Shown in pieces: positions 8,452 to 15,595 of a DNA stretch of 55,632 nucleotides (its first letter is position 1; the number at the start of each line of letters is the position of its first letter). The translations under genes and the position numbers were made by a program. The notes under the pieces are model-generated. The model was not told where the DNA came from. It did not search any database and saw nothing but the letters and a program-made list of their open reading frames with translations. Source of the DNA: Floricoccus penangensis (GTDB taxonomy: Bacteria > Bacillota > Bacilli > Lactobacillales > Streptococcaceae); the NCBI RefSeq assembly GCF_001832885.1, contig NZ_MKIQ01000006.1:1-55632 (forward strand), written 5' to 3'.

Positions 8452-8480
8452 TTGTAAACGATAAATGTATTTGTTATAAT
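8452..8480 (+). promoter_or_regulatory. Promoter of the zinc transporter operon
   Basis: TTGTAA (8452-8457), a 17-base spacer and TATAAT (8475-8480) preceded by TG-T form a good promoter for adcA-adcC-adcB. I looked for a TTAACnnGTTAA operator of the AdcR/ZitR type here and did not see one. Confidence 0.8.
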
Positions 8481-8523
8481 TCAAACATACATTAATAAAG
8501 AAAGTATAGGATATAATAAACAT

Positions 8524-9459
8524 ATGAAAAAAATAGCAACTGTTTTTACAATTTTAATCGTGGCAGTAGGTTTAGTAGCCTGCAGTAAACAAAAAACAAG
8601 TGATAAGATTCAAATAATTACAACTTTTTATCCCATGTATGAATTTACTAAAGAAGTAGCTGGAGATCATGCTGACGTGTCTTACCTAGTACCAGCAGGT
8701 CAAGAAGTTCATGATTATGAACCAAGTGCGCGTGATATGGCAAAAATTACTAACAGCGATGTCTTAGTATATAATAATGATAATTTAGAAAAATGGTTCA
8801 GCAATGCTAAAAAGAACATCAAAAATAAAACATTAATTATTGAAGCAAGTAAAAATGTAAAAATGTTAGAATTTGATAAAGAGGCTGGACATGATCATAA
8901 GGAAGATTCTGATAGTGACCATAGTCATGACGAGGGATCTGTTGACCCTCATACATGGCTTTCGTTGAAAAATGCTCAGATTGAAGTTCAAACTATTGCT
9001 GATGATCTTTCAAAAAAATATCCGGATTATAAAGAAGATTTTCAAAAAAATGCCCAAGCATATTTGGAGAAACTTGATAATTTGGAGAAAGAGTATGCGA
9101 CTAGTTTGGATTCTGCTAGTAATAAGAAATTTGTAACTCAGCATGCAGCATTTGGTTACTTGGCTAATGATTATGGATTGACACAAATAGCAATTGCAGG
9201 TCTTACTCCTGATGCTGAACCATCAAGTGCTACTCTTGCAAAACTCAAAAAAATAATGCAAGAAAATAATCTCAATATTGTTTACTTTGAAGAAAATGCT
9301 GACGATAAGATTGCTAAAACTTTAGCTAATGAGGTTGGTGCAGAAACACTAGTTCTTAATACTGTTGAAGGTATAACAAAGGATGAGCAGAAAAATGGAG
9401 CCACTTATATTTCAATAATGGAGGCAAACCTAGAAAATCTAAAGAAGAGCGTAAAGTAA
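8524..9459 (+). CDS. adcA: Zinc ABC transporter substrate-binding lipoprotein
   Basis: This cluster A-I (ZnuA-like) protein captures zinc for the adcCB permease. A lipoprotein signal ends in LVAC with the lipidated Cys at residue 20. A His/Asp-rich metal loop starts at H123 (HDHKEDSDSDHSHDEG), and further likely ligands are the His of VDPHTWLS and of QHAAFGY. At 311 residues it lacks the C-terminal ZinT domain found in the roughly 500-residue streptococcal AdcA, so it resembles ZnuA or lactococcal ZitS. It is the first gene of the operon; adcC follows with no gap. Zinc is inferred from the His-rich loop; manganese-binding relatives usually lack it. Confidence 0.9.
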   Translation: MKKIATVFTILIVAVGLVACSKQKTSDKIQIITTFYPMYEFTKEVAGDHADVSYLVPAGQEVHDYEPSARDMAKITNSDVLVYNNDNLEKWFSNAKKNIKNKTLIIEASKNVKMLEFDKEAGHDHKEDSDSDHSHDEGSVDPHTWLSLKNAQIEVQTIADDLSKKYPDYKEDFQKNAQAYLEKLDNLEKEYATSLDSASNKKFVTQHAAFGYLANDYGLTQIAIAGLTPDAEPSSATLAKLKKIMQENNLNIVYFEENADDKIAKTLANEVGAETLVLNTVEGITKDEQKNGATYISIMEANLENLKKSVK

Positions 9460-10167
9460 ATGCGATATATTGATGTAAAAGATTTGTCTTTTTACTATGA
9501 TGACGAGCCTGTGTTAGAAGATATAAGTTATTATGTGGATGACAAAGAGTTTGTAACGTTGACAGGAGAAAATGGGGCTGCTAAGTCTACTCTACTAAAA
9601 GCAACTCTTGGAATATTACATCCTCAAAAAGGAATCGTAGAAATATCAAAACTTAATAATAAAGGAAAGAAATTAAGAATTTCATACCTACCTCAACAAG
9701 TGGCAAGTTTTAATGCTGGATTTCCTAGTACAGTTTATGAATTTGTATCTAGTGGGCGTTTCCCAAGAAATGGATGGTTTAAGAAACTAACCGCTCATGA
9801 CTATGAGCATGTTGAAAAATCTTTGAAGTCAGTCGGAATGTGGGGATTTAAGGATAAGAAAATTGGGGAACTATCTGGTGGGCAAAAGCAAAGAATAGTC
9901 ATTGCTAGAATGTTTGCTTCTGATCCTGATTTATTTATTCTTGATGAGCCTACAACTGGGATGGATGATGTAAGTAGACGTGATTTTTATGAATTAATGC
10001 ACCATAGTGTTCATCATCATGGAAAATCAGTTTTAATGATTACACATGATGCTGAGGATGTTAAAGAATTTGCTGATAGAAATATTCATTTAGTGCGAAA
10101 TCAAGATTCGCCTTGGCGTTGTTTTAGCGTCCATAATGAAAGTCATGACGATTGGAGGAGTGAGTGA
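9460..10167 (+). CDS. adcC: Zinc ABC transporter ATP-binding protein
   Basis: The ATPase subunit of the zinc importer has Walker [10 protein letters not shown] (K42), the ABC signature LSGGQKQR (from L138), Walker B LFILDEP (D162-E163) and a switch His in MITHDAED. The Ala-Ala before Lys in the P-loop is usual in this metal-transporter subfamily. It starts immediately after the adcA stop codon (TAA-ATG) and overlaps adcB. The C-terminus is rich in His and charged residues. Confidence 0.95.
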   Translation: MRYIDVKDLSFYYDDEPVLEDISYYVDDKEFVTLTGENGAAKSTLLKATLGILHPQKGIVEISKLNNKGKKLRISYLPQQVASFNAGFPSTVYEFVSSGRFPRNGWFKKLTAHDYEHVEKSLKSVGMWGFKDKKIGELSGGQKQRIVIARMFASDPDLFILDEPTTGMDDVSRRDFYELMHHSVHHHGKSVLMITHDAEDVKEFADRNIHLVRNQDSPWRCFSVHNESHDDWRSE

Positions 10168-10979
10168 TGGAGATACTTCAATATGACTTTATGGTACGTG
10201 CCCTTCTAGCAATTGTTGCAATGTCACTTTTTGCCCCATTACTTGGTGTATTTCTGATTTTAAGAAGACAAAGTTTAATGAGTGATACACTGAGTCATGT
10301 TTCATTGGCTGGTGTTGCTTTTGGATTGTTACTCGGCATCTCTCCAACTATTACAACTCTAATAGTTGTAGTTTTAGCTGCAATATTACTCGAATATCTG
10401 AGAACCGTTTATAGTGATTTTCTCGAAGTAGCAACAGCCATATTGATGAGTTTGGGGTTATCAGTTGCTCTGATTGTTACAAGTAAATCAGGTGGTGCAA
10501 ATTCGGTAAATATAGATCAATACCTTTTTGGTTCAATTGTTACAATTTCAAATACTCAAGTTATACTACTTTTTGTTATGGCTGCAGTTATTTTGGTTTT
10601 ATTTCTACTTTTTATTAGACCAATGTACGTTTTAACTTTTGATGAAGATGTAGCCTTTGTTGATGGACTACCAGTGAGATTGATGTCAGTTGCATTTAAT
10701 GTAGTTACCGGTATTGCAATTGCCTTGATGATTCCAGTTGCTGGTGCCTTACTTGTGAGTGCTATCATGGTAATGCCAGCTAGTATTGCCCTTCGTTTAG
10801 CTAGATCTTTTAAGACAGTTATGTTAATTAGTGTAGTTCTTGGATTTATTGGTATGGTGAGTGGATTACTTATATCTTACTACGCATCAACACCAGCCAG
10901 CGCAAGTATTACAATAGTATTTGTCTTTATGTTTATATTGATGTTTGTCTATAAGAGACTAACAATTAAAAATAAATAA
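10167..10979 (+). CDS. adcB: Zinc ABC transporter permease
   Basis: This ABC-3 family permease has about seven to eight hydrophobic segments over 270 residues and the family sequence LRRQSLMSDTLSHVSLAG near residues 29-46. It partners adcC and adcA. The ATG at 10167 follows GGAGG and shares a base with the adcC stop (TGATG). A GTG three bases earlier is an alternative. A strong two-way terminator follows. Confidence 0.94.
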   Translation: MEILQYDFMVRALLAIVAMSLFAPLLGVFLILRRQSLMSDTLSHVSLAGVAFGLLLGISPTITTLIVVVLAAILLEYLRTVYSDFLEVATAILMSLGLSVALIVTSKSGGANSVNIDQYLFGSIVTISNTQVILLFVMAAVILVLFLLFIRPMYVLTFDEDVAFVDGLPVRLMSVAFNVVTGIAIALMIPVAGALLVSAIMVMPASIALRLARSFKTVMLISVVLGFIGMVSGLLISYYASTPASASITIVFVFMFILMFVYKRLTIKNK

Positions 10980-10980
10980 A

Positions 10981-11030
10981 CTAAAAATCCTCAGTTAACT
11001 TCTTGAAAAAGTTGTTCTGAGGATTTTTAG
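10981..11030. terminator. Bidirectional terminator between adcB and the pseudouridine synthase gene
   Basis: A perfect 14-bp stem (CTAAAAATCCTCAG / CTGAGGATTTTTAG) with a weaker inner dyad (AACTT / AAGTT) has A-rich 5' and T-rich 3' sides, so it can end transcription from both convergent genes. Confidence 0.9.
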
Positions 11031-11041
11031 TTAAGTAAATT

Positions 11042-11908
11042 TTAAGAAAAAATTTGTAAAGTATCATCAAATGTCTTACTAGGTGCAAAAATTTGTATTT
11101 TTTGTTCAGTAAGAGGGTGAGTGAATGAAAGTTCTTTTGAATGGAGCATAAGTCTATTAGCTTTTAACTTACCATATACTTTATCACCAATAAGGGGATG
11201 TGACTCATAAGCAAGATGAACACGAATTTGATGTGTCCTTCCTGTCTCGAGTCTACACTCTACAAGGGAAACTTGAGAAAAGTTTTTAATAATTTTTACA
11301 TTAGTTATTGCTTTTTTACCAGATGAACTTACAATCTGTTTCTTTTTATCATGACGGTCTCGTCCTATAGGCTTATTGACAGTGAAGCTTGTTTTGTTAA
11401 AATTACCTTGAGAAAGTGCCTGGTAAGTACGATGTATTTGTCGTTTTTCAAGCATTTGGCTGAGAATCGGTAGAATAAACTGGTTTTTAGCAAAAAGGAT
11501 TGCTCCACTTGTTTCTTGATCTAGACGATGGACAACATAAGCTGGATGATTAAGGTATGCTGAGACGTGGTTCAAAAGAGCAATTTCGTTTGGATTATTA
11601 GGATGGGTTTTCATACCTTCCGGTTTATTAACGATTATGATATGTTCATCTTCGAAAAGGATGTCTACAAATTCTTTTTGACCATATGTTATTTTTGTTT
11701 GCGGAAAATCCTCAAGGTCAAATTTTATTGTGATAACATCTCCTTTCATAACCTTGTCGTTCCAATTGACATTTTGGTTATTTACAAGTATATTTTTTTT
11801 AGTCCTTAGAAAATGACGTTGTTTGCGAGGAACGAGCCATTTTTCTTCTAGCAAGTTATTTATTGTTATATTTTGAAATTTTTGTGGTATTGTAATCTTA
11901 TATTCCAT
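11042..11908 (-). CDS. RluA/RluD family pseudouridine synthase
   Basis: This enzyme isomerises uridine to pseudouridine in RNA, probably 23S rRNA. It has an S4-like N-terminal segment (RHFLRTKKNILVNNQNV), the catalytic motif HRLDQETSGAILFAK with the active Asp, and the late motifs GRTHQIRVHLA and PLIGDKVYG. I choose ATG 11908 (MEYKITIPQKF) because relatives begin this way; an ATG at 11935 adds nine residues. Neither start has a ribosome binding site, and a TGA-TAAAAT element (11916-11921) ends seven bases before ATG 11908, so the mRNA may be leaderless. It is divergent from pbp2A, as in streptococci. Confidence 0.87.
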   Translation of the reverse strand: MEYKITIPQKFQNITINNLLEEKWLVPRKQRHFLRTKKNILVNNQNVNWNDKVMKGDVITIKFDLEDFPQTKITYGQKEFVDILFEDEHIIIVNKPEGMKTHPNNPNEIALLNHVSAYLNHPAYVVHRLDQETSGAILFAKNQFILPILSQMLEKRQIHRTYQALSQGNFNKTSFTVNKPIGRDRHDKKKQIVSSSGKKAITNVKIIKNFSQVSLVECRLETGRTHQIRVHLAYESHPLIGDKVYGKLKANRLMLHSKELSFTHPLTEQKIQIFAPSKTFDDTLQIFS

Positions 11909-11915
11909 AATAAAT

Positions 11916-11921
11916 ATTTTA
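11916..11921 (-). promoter_or_regulatory. Extended -10 element of the pseudouridine synthase gene
   Basis: On the minus strand TG-A-TAAAAT ends exactly seven bases before ATG 11908, the same spacing as before ispE. No clear -35 hexamer is visible. Confidence 0.5.
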
Positions 11922-11973
11922 TCATAATATTGCATTAATTATTATTAAATAAAAACAAGTGGAGGTTAAACAC

Positions 11974-14238
11974 TTGAGCGAAAAATATAGTCGAACAAAC
12001 AGAAATAAGAAGTCAAAGAAGGGAGGAAGGAAATTTTCTCCATTTGCTGATGAAAAAGAAACTAATAAAGACAATCAACAAACTACTAATGAAGATACAG
12101 TTGAAGTTTTTTCTGATGAATCATTAAAAAAACCAGTTGACAATGATAAGGAAAAAAAATCAAAGCATCCTAAATGGGATAAATTTAGAAATTGGTGGAA
12201 ACGTCATAATTTAACTAAAGCACTATTACTATTGATTTTGACATTCATTTTAGTTATTGGGGGTTATCTTTTTTATCTTGCAAAGACAGCAAATGTTTCA
12301 GACTTACAAGAGTCTTTGAGAACTACTACTACAATTATGGATAAAGATGGTGACGCGGCTGGTACAATGTATGGTCAGAAAGGGACATATGTTGATATTG
12401 ACAAAATATCGCCTAACGTCATTAATGCTGTTGTTGCAACAGAAGATAGGACATTTTATGAAAATAGGGGAGTTAATATTAAGCGTACCTTACTTGCCGT
12501 AGCTACTTTTGGTAGATTTGGTGGAGGCTCAACAATAACACAACAATTAGCAAAGAATGCATATCTTTCTCAAAATAGGACCATTGATAGAAAGGCCAAA
12601 GAAATATTTTTGGCTATGGAGATAACTAAGAAATATAAAAAAGATGACATCATGGCTATGTATCTTAATAATTCATATTTTGGTAATGGTATATGGGGAA
12701 TCGAAGATGCATCTCATAAATACTTTGGGAAGAATGCAAGTGATCTAACGATTGATGAAGGGGCTACGTTAGCAGGTATACTTAAATGGCCTGAAGTATA
12801 TAACCCTTTATATAAAGATGGTACTTATGCGACAGATAGACGTAATACAGTATTACAAAATATGACCAATGCAGGTTTCTTATCACAGGCAGATGCAGAT
12901 CAGTATTCTGCAATTAATATGCAGAGTGTAATAGCAGATGATTATGTTGGGAAAAATAATGATTATAAATATCCATCATATTTTGATGCTGTGATTCAAG
13001 AAGCTATAAGTAAGTATGGCTTAACAGAAAATGAAATATTAAATAATGGATATAAAATATATACGGGATTAGATCAAAATTATCAATACGGTCTTCAACA
13101 AACTTATGCATCCACTGATTTATTTCCTATTGCAGCTGACGGAACTGTTGCTCAAAGTGCGAGTGTTGCACTAGATCCGAGTAGTGGAGCAGTAGCTGCC
13201 CTAGTTGGTAAGGTTCCTACAGAGGCTGATAATTCTTTCCGTGGATTTAACTTTGCTACACAGTCACAAAGAAGTCCGGGTTCTGCTATTAAACCATTGG
13301 TTGTATATAGCCCAGCTATTGAAGCTGGATGGTCTATCAATGAAATGCTTGAAGATCAACCTCATGATTATAATGGATACAAACCTGAAAATTATTCTAA
13401 AACTTATCAGGGTGAAATCCCAATGTATCAAGCTCTTGCCCAAAGTTTAAATCTTCCAGCAGTTTATACAGTGAATAAGTTAGGTGTTAAGACAGCAGTT
13501 GCGAAAGGTAAATCCTTTGGTCTCAACCTATCAGAAAAAAATGAAGAATTACAGGTGGCTCTTGGTGGTGGAGTAGCGACAAATCCATGGCAAATGGCAC
13601 AAGCTTATGGTACATTTGCTAATAATGGAATTATGAATGAAGCACATTTAATTACTAAAATTGAAAATTCAAGTGGACAAGTAATTAAAACATATCAACA
13701 AAATCAAAAACGAGTAATTGATAAAAATACAAATGACAAAATGACAAGTATGATGCTTGGAACATATACTAACGGTACAGGTATATATGCTGTACCAAGT
13801 GGATACACGTTAGCAGGTAAAACGGGTACAACTGAAACTCCCGATAACACAGGGAATACTAATGACCAATGGGTTATTGGCTATACACCGGATATAGTTA
13901 TGGCATTGTGGTTGGGATTTGAAAAAACTGATGAAACACATTTCCTACAAGGATCTAGTACCGATCAAGCATCCACAATATTTAGAACAGCAGCAAGCTA
14001 TATTCTTCCTTATACCAAAGGTACACAATTCTCAGTAGAAAATGCTTATGCAATGAATGGGCAGGATCCTATAATAAATCAAACAGAGAAACCTAACACA
14101 GAGGCTCAGGATAATATACTTAAAGATGCTCAGGAAAAAGCTAAAGATATTTCTGGCAAAGTTAAGGATAAAGTTAAAGACTCTGGCATAGGAGATAAAT
14201 TAAAAGATTTCTGGGATGATTTACGTTCAAGATTTTAG
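11974..14238 (+). CDS. pbp2A: Bifunctional penicillin-binding protein 2a
   Basis: This class A PBP polymerises and cross-links peptidoglycan at the outer face of the membrane. After a charged cytoplasmic tail and one membrane helix (about residues 85-106) comes the GT51 glycosyltransferase domain with EDRTFYE (E157) and GGSTITQQLAKN (from G183). The transpeptidase domain has SAIK (S437), SLN (S491) and KTGT (K616). A Lys/Asp-rich tail follows. I place the start at TTG 11974, eight bases after GGAGG; a GTG at 11959 is in frame but overlaps that site. The product is then 754 residues. The gene order pbp2A-rpmG-secE-nusG is streptococcal. Confidence 0.93.
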   Translation: MSEKYSRTNRNKKSKKGGRKFSPFADEKETNKDNQQTTNEDTVEVFSDESLKKPVDNDKEKKSKHPKWDKFRNWWKRHNLTKALLLLILTFILVIGGYLFYLAKTANVSDLQESLRTTTTIMDKDGDAAGTMYGQKGTYVDIDKISPNVINAVVATEDRTFYENRGVNIKRTLLAVATFGRFGGGSTITQQLAKNAYLSQNRTIDRKAKEIFLAMEITKKYKKDDIMAMYLNNSYFGNGIWGIEDASHKYFGKNASDLTIDEGATLAGILKWPEVYNPLYKDGTYATDRRNTVLQNMTNAGFLSQADADQYSAINMQSVIADDYVGKNNDYKYPSYFDAVIQEAISKYGLTENEILNNGYKIYTGLDQNYQYGLQQTYASTDLFPIAADGTVAQSASVALDPSSGAVAALVGKVPTEADNSFRGFNFATQSQRSPGSAIKPLVVYSPAIEAGWSINEMLEDQPHDYNGYKPENYSKTYQGEIPMYQALAQSLNLPAVYTVNKLGVKTAVAKGKSFGLNLSEKNEELQVALGGGVATNPWQMAQAYGTFANNGIMNEAHLITKIENSSGQVIKTYQQNQKRVIDKNTNDKMTSMMLGTYTNGTGIYAVPSGYTLAGKTGTTETPDNTGNTNDQWVIGYTPDIVMALWLGFEKTDETHFLQGSSTDQASTIFRTAASYILPYTKGTQFSVENAYAMNGQDPIINQTEKPNTEAQDNILKDAQEKAKDISGKVKDKVKDSGIGDKLKDFWDDLRSRF

Positions 14239-14241
14239 TAA

Positions 14242-14270
14242 TTGTCAATTATGTTATAATATGATAAAAT
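14242..14270 (+). promoter_or_regulatory. Promoter of rpmG-secE
   Basis: TTGTCA (14242-14247), 17 bases and TAAAAT (14265-14270) with an upstream TG-A. An overlapping TATAAT lies in the spacer. The layout is the same as at the adhP promoter. Confidence 0.75.
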
Positions 14271-14291
14271 AAACTTTCGATAGGAGTAAAC

Positions 14292-14441
14292 ATGTTAAAA
14301 AAAGCATCTCTTGCGTGCACAGTATGTGGATCACGCAATTATTCAATAAATGTAAGTAGTAATGCTAAAGAAAAACGTTTAGTTGTAAATAAATTTTGTA
14401 AGCATTGTAAAAAACACACAGAACATAAAGAAACGAGGTAA
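14292..14441 (+). CDS. rpmG: 50S ribosomal protein L33
   Basis: The 49-residue product begins [18 protein letters not shown] and ends in a basic tail. It has two CxxC pairs (CTVC and CKHC), so this is the zinc-binding form of L33. The gene is preceded by TAGGAG and followed within 23 bases by secE, the common arrangement in streptococci. Firmicutes often carry several L33 copies; others may lie outside the window. Confidence 0.93.
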   Translation: MLKKASLACTVCGSRNYSINVSSNAKEKRLVVNKFCKHCKKHTEHKETR

Positions 14442-14464
14442 GAGCTTATAGCTCATAAGAAAGT

Positions 14465-14647
14465 ATGAATTTTATCAAAAGTGTCTTCGATTTAATGAAA
14501 AAAGTTACTTGGCCAACTAAAAAAGAAGCAGCAATTGATTTCGCGGGAGTTATCGAATATTCTGCTTTCTTCTTGGTTATCATTTATGTATTTGATACTT
14601 TGATTAAAACAGGTATCACATCAATCTTAAGTTTATTTGCAAAATAG
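14465..14647 (+). CDS. secE: Preprotein translocase subunit SecE
   Basis: The 60-residue product is a single-membrane-span SecE. It has the amphipathic motif DLMKKVTWPTKKEA and one hydrophobic helix (SAFFLVIIYVFDTLI). It clamps SecY in the membrane translocon. A hairpin with a T run between secE and nusG suggests that only part of the transcription continues into nusG. Confidence 0.92.
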   Translation: MNFIKSVFDLMKKVTWPTKKEAAIDFAGVIEYSAFFLVIIYVFDTLIKTGITSILSLFAK

Positions 14648-14687
14648 TATAGCTAATTTAAACTTTTATGATATAATAAAAAAAACG

Positions 14688-14707
14688 AAGCCTTTAGGGG
14701 CTTTTTT
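14688..14707 (+). terminator. Terminator between secE and nusG
   Basis: The short stem AAGCC / GGCTT with a six-base loop is followed by six T. A TATAAT-like sequence at 14672-14677 lies just before it. Confidence 0.65.
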
Positions 14708-14782
14708 AAGTTGAAAAGTTTGTTTTCTTGATGGTTAGACGAATAGAAAACTAGTGTAATTGACTAATTAAAAGGAGAAAAA

Positions 14783-15337
14783 ATGGATAATTTAACAAGT
14801 TTCGATCAAGGTTGGTTTGTAATTCAAACTTATTCAGGATATGAAAATAAGGTAAAAGAAACTTTACTTGAACGTGCACAAACTTATAATATGACTGACA
14901 ATATTCTTCGAATTGAAATTCCAACTGAAACAGTAACTCAAGAAGTTAATGGAAAAGTTAAAGAAACTGAAGAAAATATGTTTCCAGGTTATGTTTTAGT
15001 TGAGATGAATATGACTGATGAAGCATGGTTTGTTGTCCGTAACACACCTAACGTTACTGGTTTCGTAGGAAGCCATGGTAATCGTAGTAAACCAACGCCT
15101 TTGTTTGAAGAAGAAATTCGACATATTCTTAATGGTATGGGCAAAACATTACGTACTCAAGAACTTGACCTTAATATTGGTGATCCAGTTAAAATTATTG
15201 ATGGTGCATTTGCTAACATGGTCGGGAATGTTGTTGAAGTTGTTGATAATCGTAAACTTAAAGTTTCAATCGAAATGTTTGGTCGTGAAACAATTGTTGA
15301 CCTTGACATAGATCAAATTGACGAAATTGGTGAATAA
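14783..15337 (+). CDS. nusG: Transcription termination/antitermination protein NusG
   Basis: This general elongation factor binds RNA polymerase and couples it to Rho or the ribosome. The NGN domain starts WFVIQTYSGYENKVKE and contains MFPGYVLVEM. The C-terminal KOW domain has GDPVKIIDGAFANMVG (about residues 132-147). The 184 residues are of normal size. AAAAGGAG precedes the ATG. The gene is set apart from secE by a terminator-like hairpin, and its own promoter is not obvious. Confidence 0.95.
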   Translation: MDNLTSFDQGWFVIQTYSGYENKVKETLLERAQTYNMTDNILRIEIPTETVTQEVNGKVKETEENMFPGYVLVEMNMTDEAWFVVRNTPNVTGFVGSHGNRSKPTPLFEEEIRHILNGMGKTLRTQELDLNIGDPVKIIDGAFANMVGNVVEVVDNRKLKVSIEMFGRETIVDLDIDQIDEIGE

Positions 15338-15346
15338 TCTAAAATT

Positions 15347-15368
15347 AGAGAGCTTGCTCTCTTTTTTT
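15347..15368 (+). terminator. Terminator after nusG
   Basis: The stem AGAGAG / CTCTCT with loop CTTG is followed by seven T. A MITE-like repeat begins 20 bases downstream. Confidence 0.88.
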
Positions 15369-15388
15369 GAACAAAAATATTTTTGTAA

Positions 15389-15504
15389 TATAGTCACTTA
15401 AAAATAGATTGATACATCGTTGCGATTTACACTAATAAGCTTGCATATTTAAGTGTAATTGACAGCGTAGTAAAACGAAGATATTTCCATTTTAATCAAC
15501 TATA
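15389..15504. repeat. MITE-like inverted-repeat element, copy 2
   Basis: This 116-bp copy aligns without gaps to 2779-2894 (about 11 differences). It has the better-kept left end, TATAGT-CAC-TTAAAA, which matches TATAGT-TGA-TTAAAA read in from the right end, and an inner perfect dyad TTACACT / AGTGTAA. It lies between the nusG terminator and the thrC promoter region. No coding capacity. Confidence 0.75.
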
Positions 15505-15515
15505 TTTTCCTAAAA

Positions 15516-15541
15516 TATTTTCTGTAAATTTTCGAAATATT
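15516..15541. promoter_or_regulatory. Two overlapping CodY-like boxes before thrC
   Basis: Compared with AATTTTCWGAAAATT, positions 15516-15530 match 13 of 15 (TATTTTCTGTAAATT) and 15527-15541 match 12 of 15 (AATTTTCGAAATATT). The second touches the -35 hexamer, where binding would block RNA polymerase. Confidence 0.5.
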
Positions 15542-15568
15542 CAACTTAAGGGATTTTTTTGTTATAAT
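15540..15568 (+). promoter_or_regulatory. Promoter of thrC
   Basis: TTCAAC (15540-15545), a 17-base spacer and TATAAT (15563-15568) with the extended element TG-T. Confidence 0.75.
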
Positions 15569-15595
15569 AGTAAAAACAAATTCAAGGAGAATCAG

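Noticed and set aside
8446-8523. AdcR/ZitR or Zur operator in the zinc operon promoter
   Set aside because: No TTAACnnGTTAA or Zur-type palindrome was visible; the partial dyad TTACAnTTGTAA is not enough.
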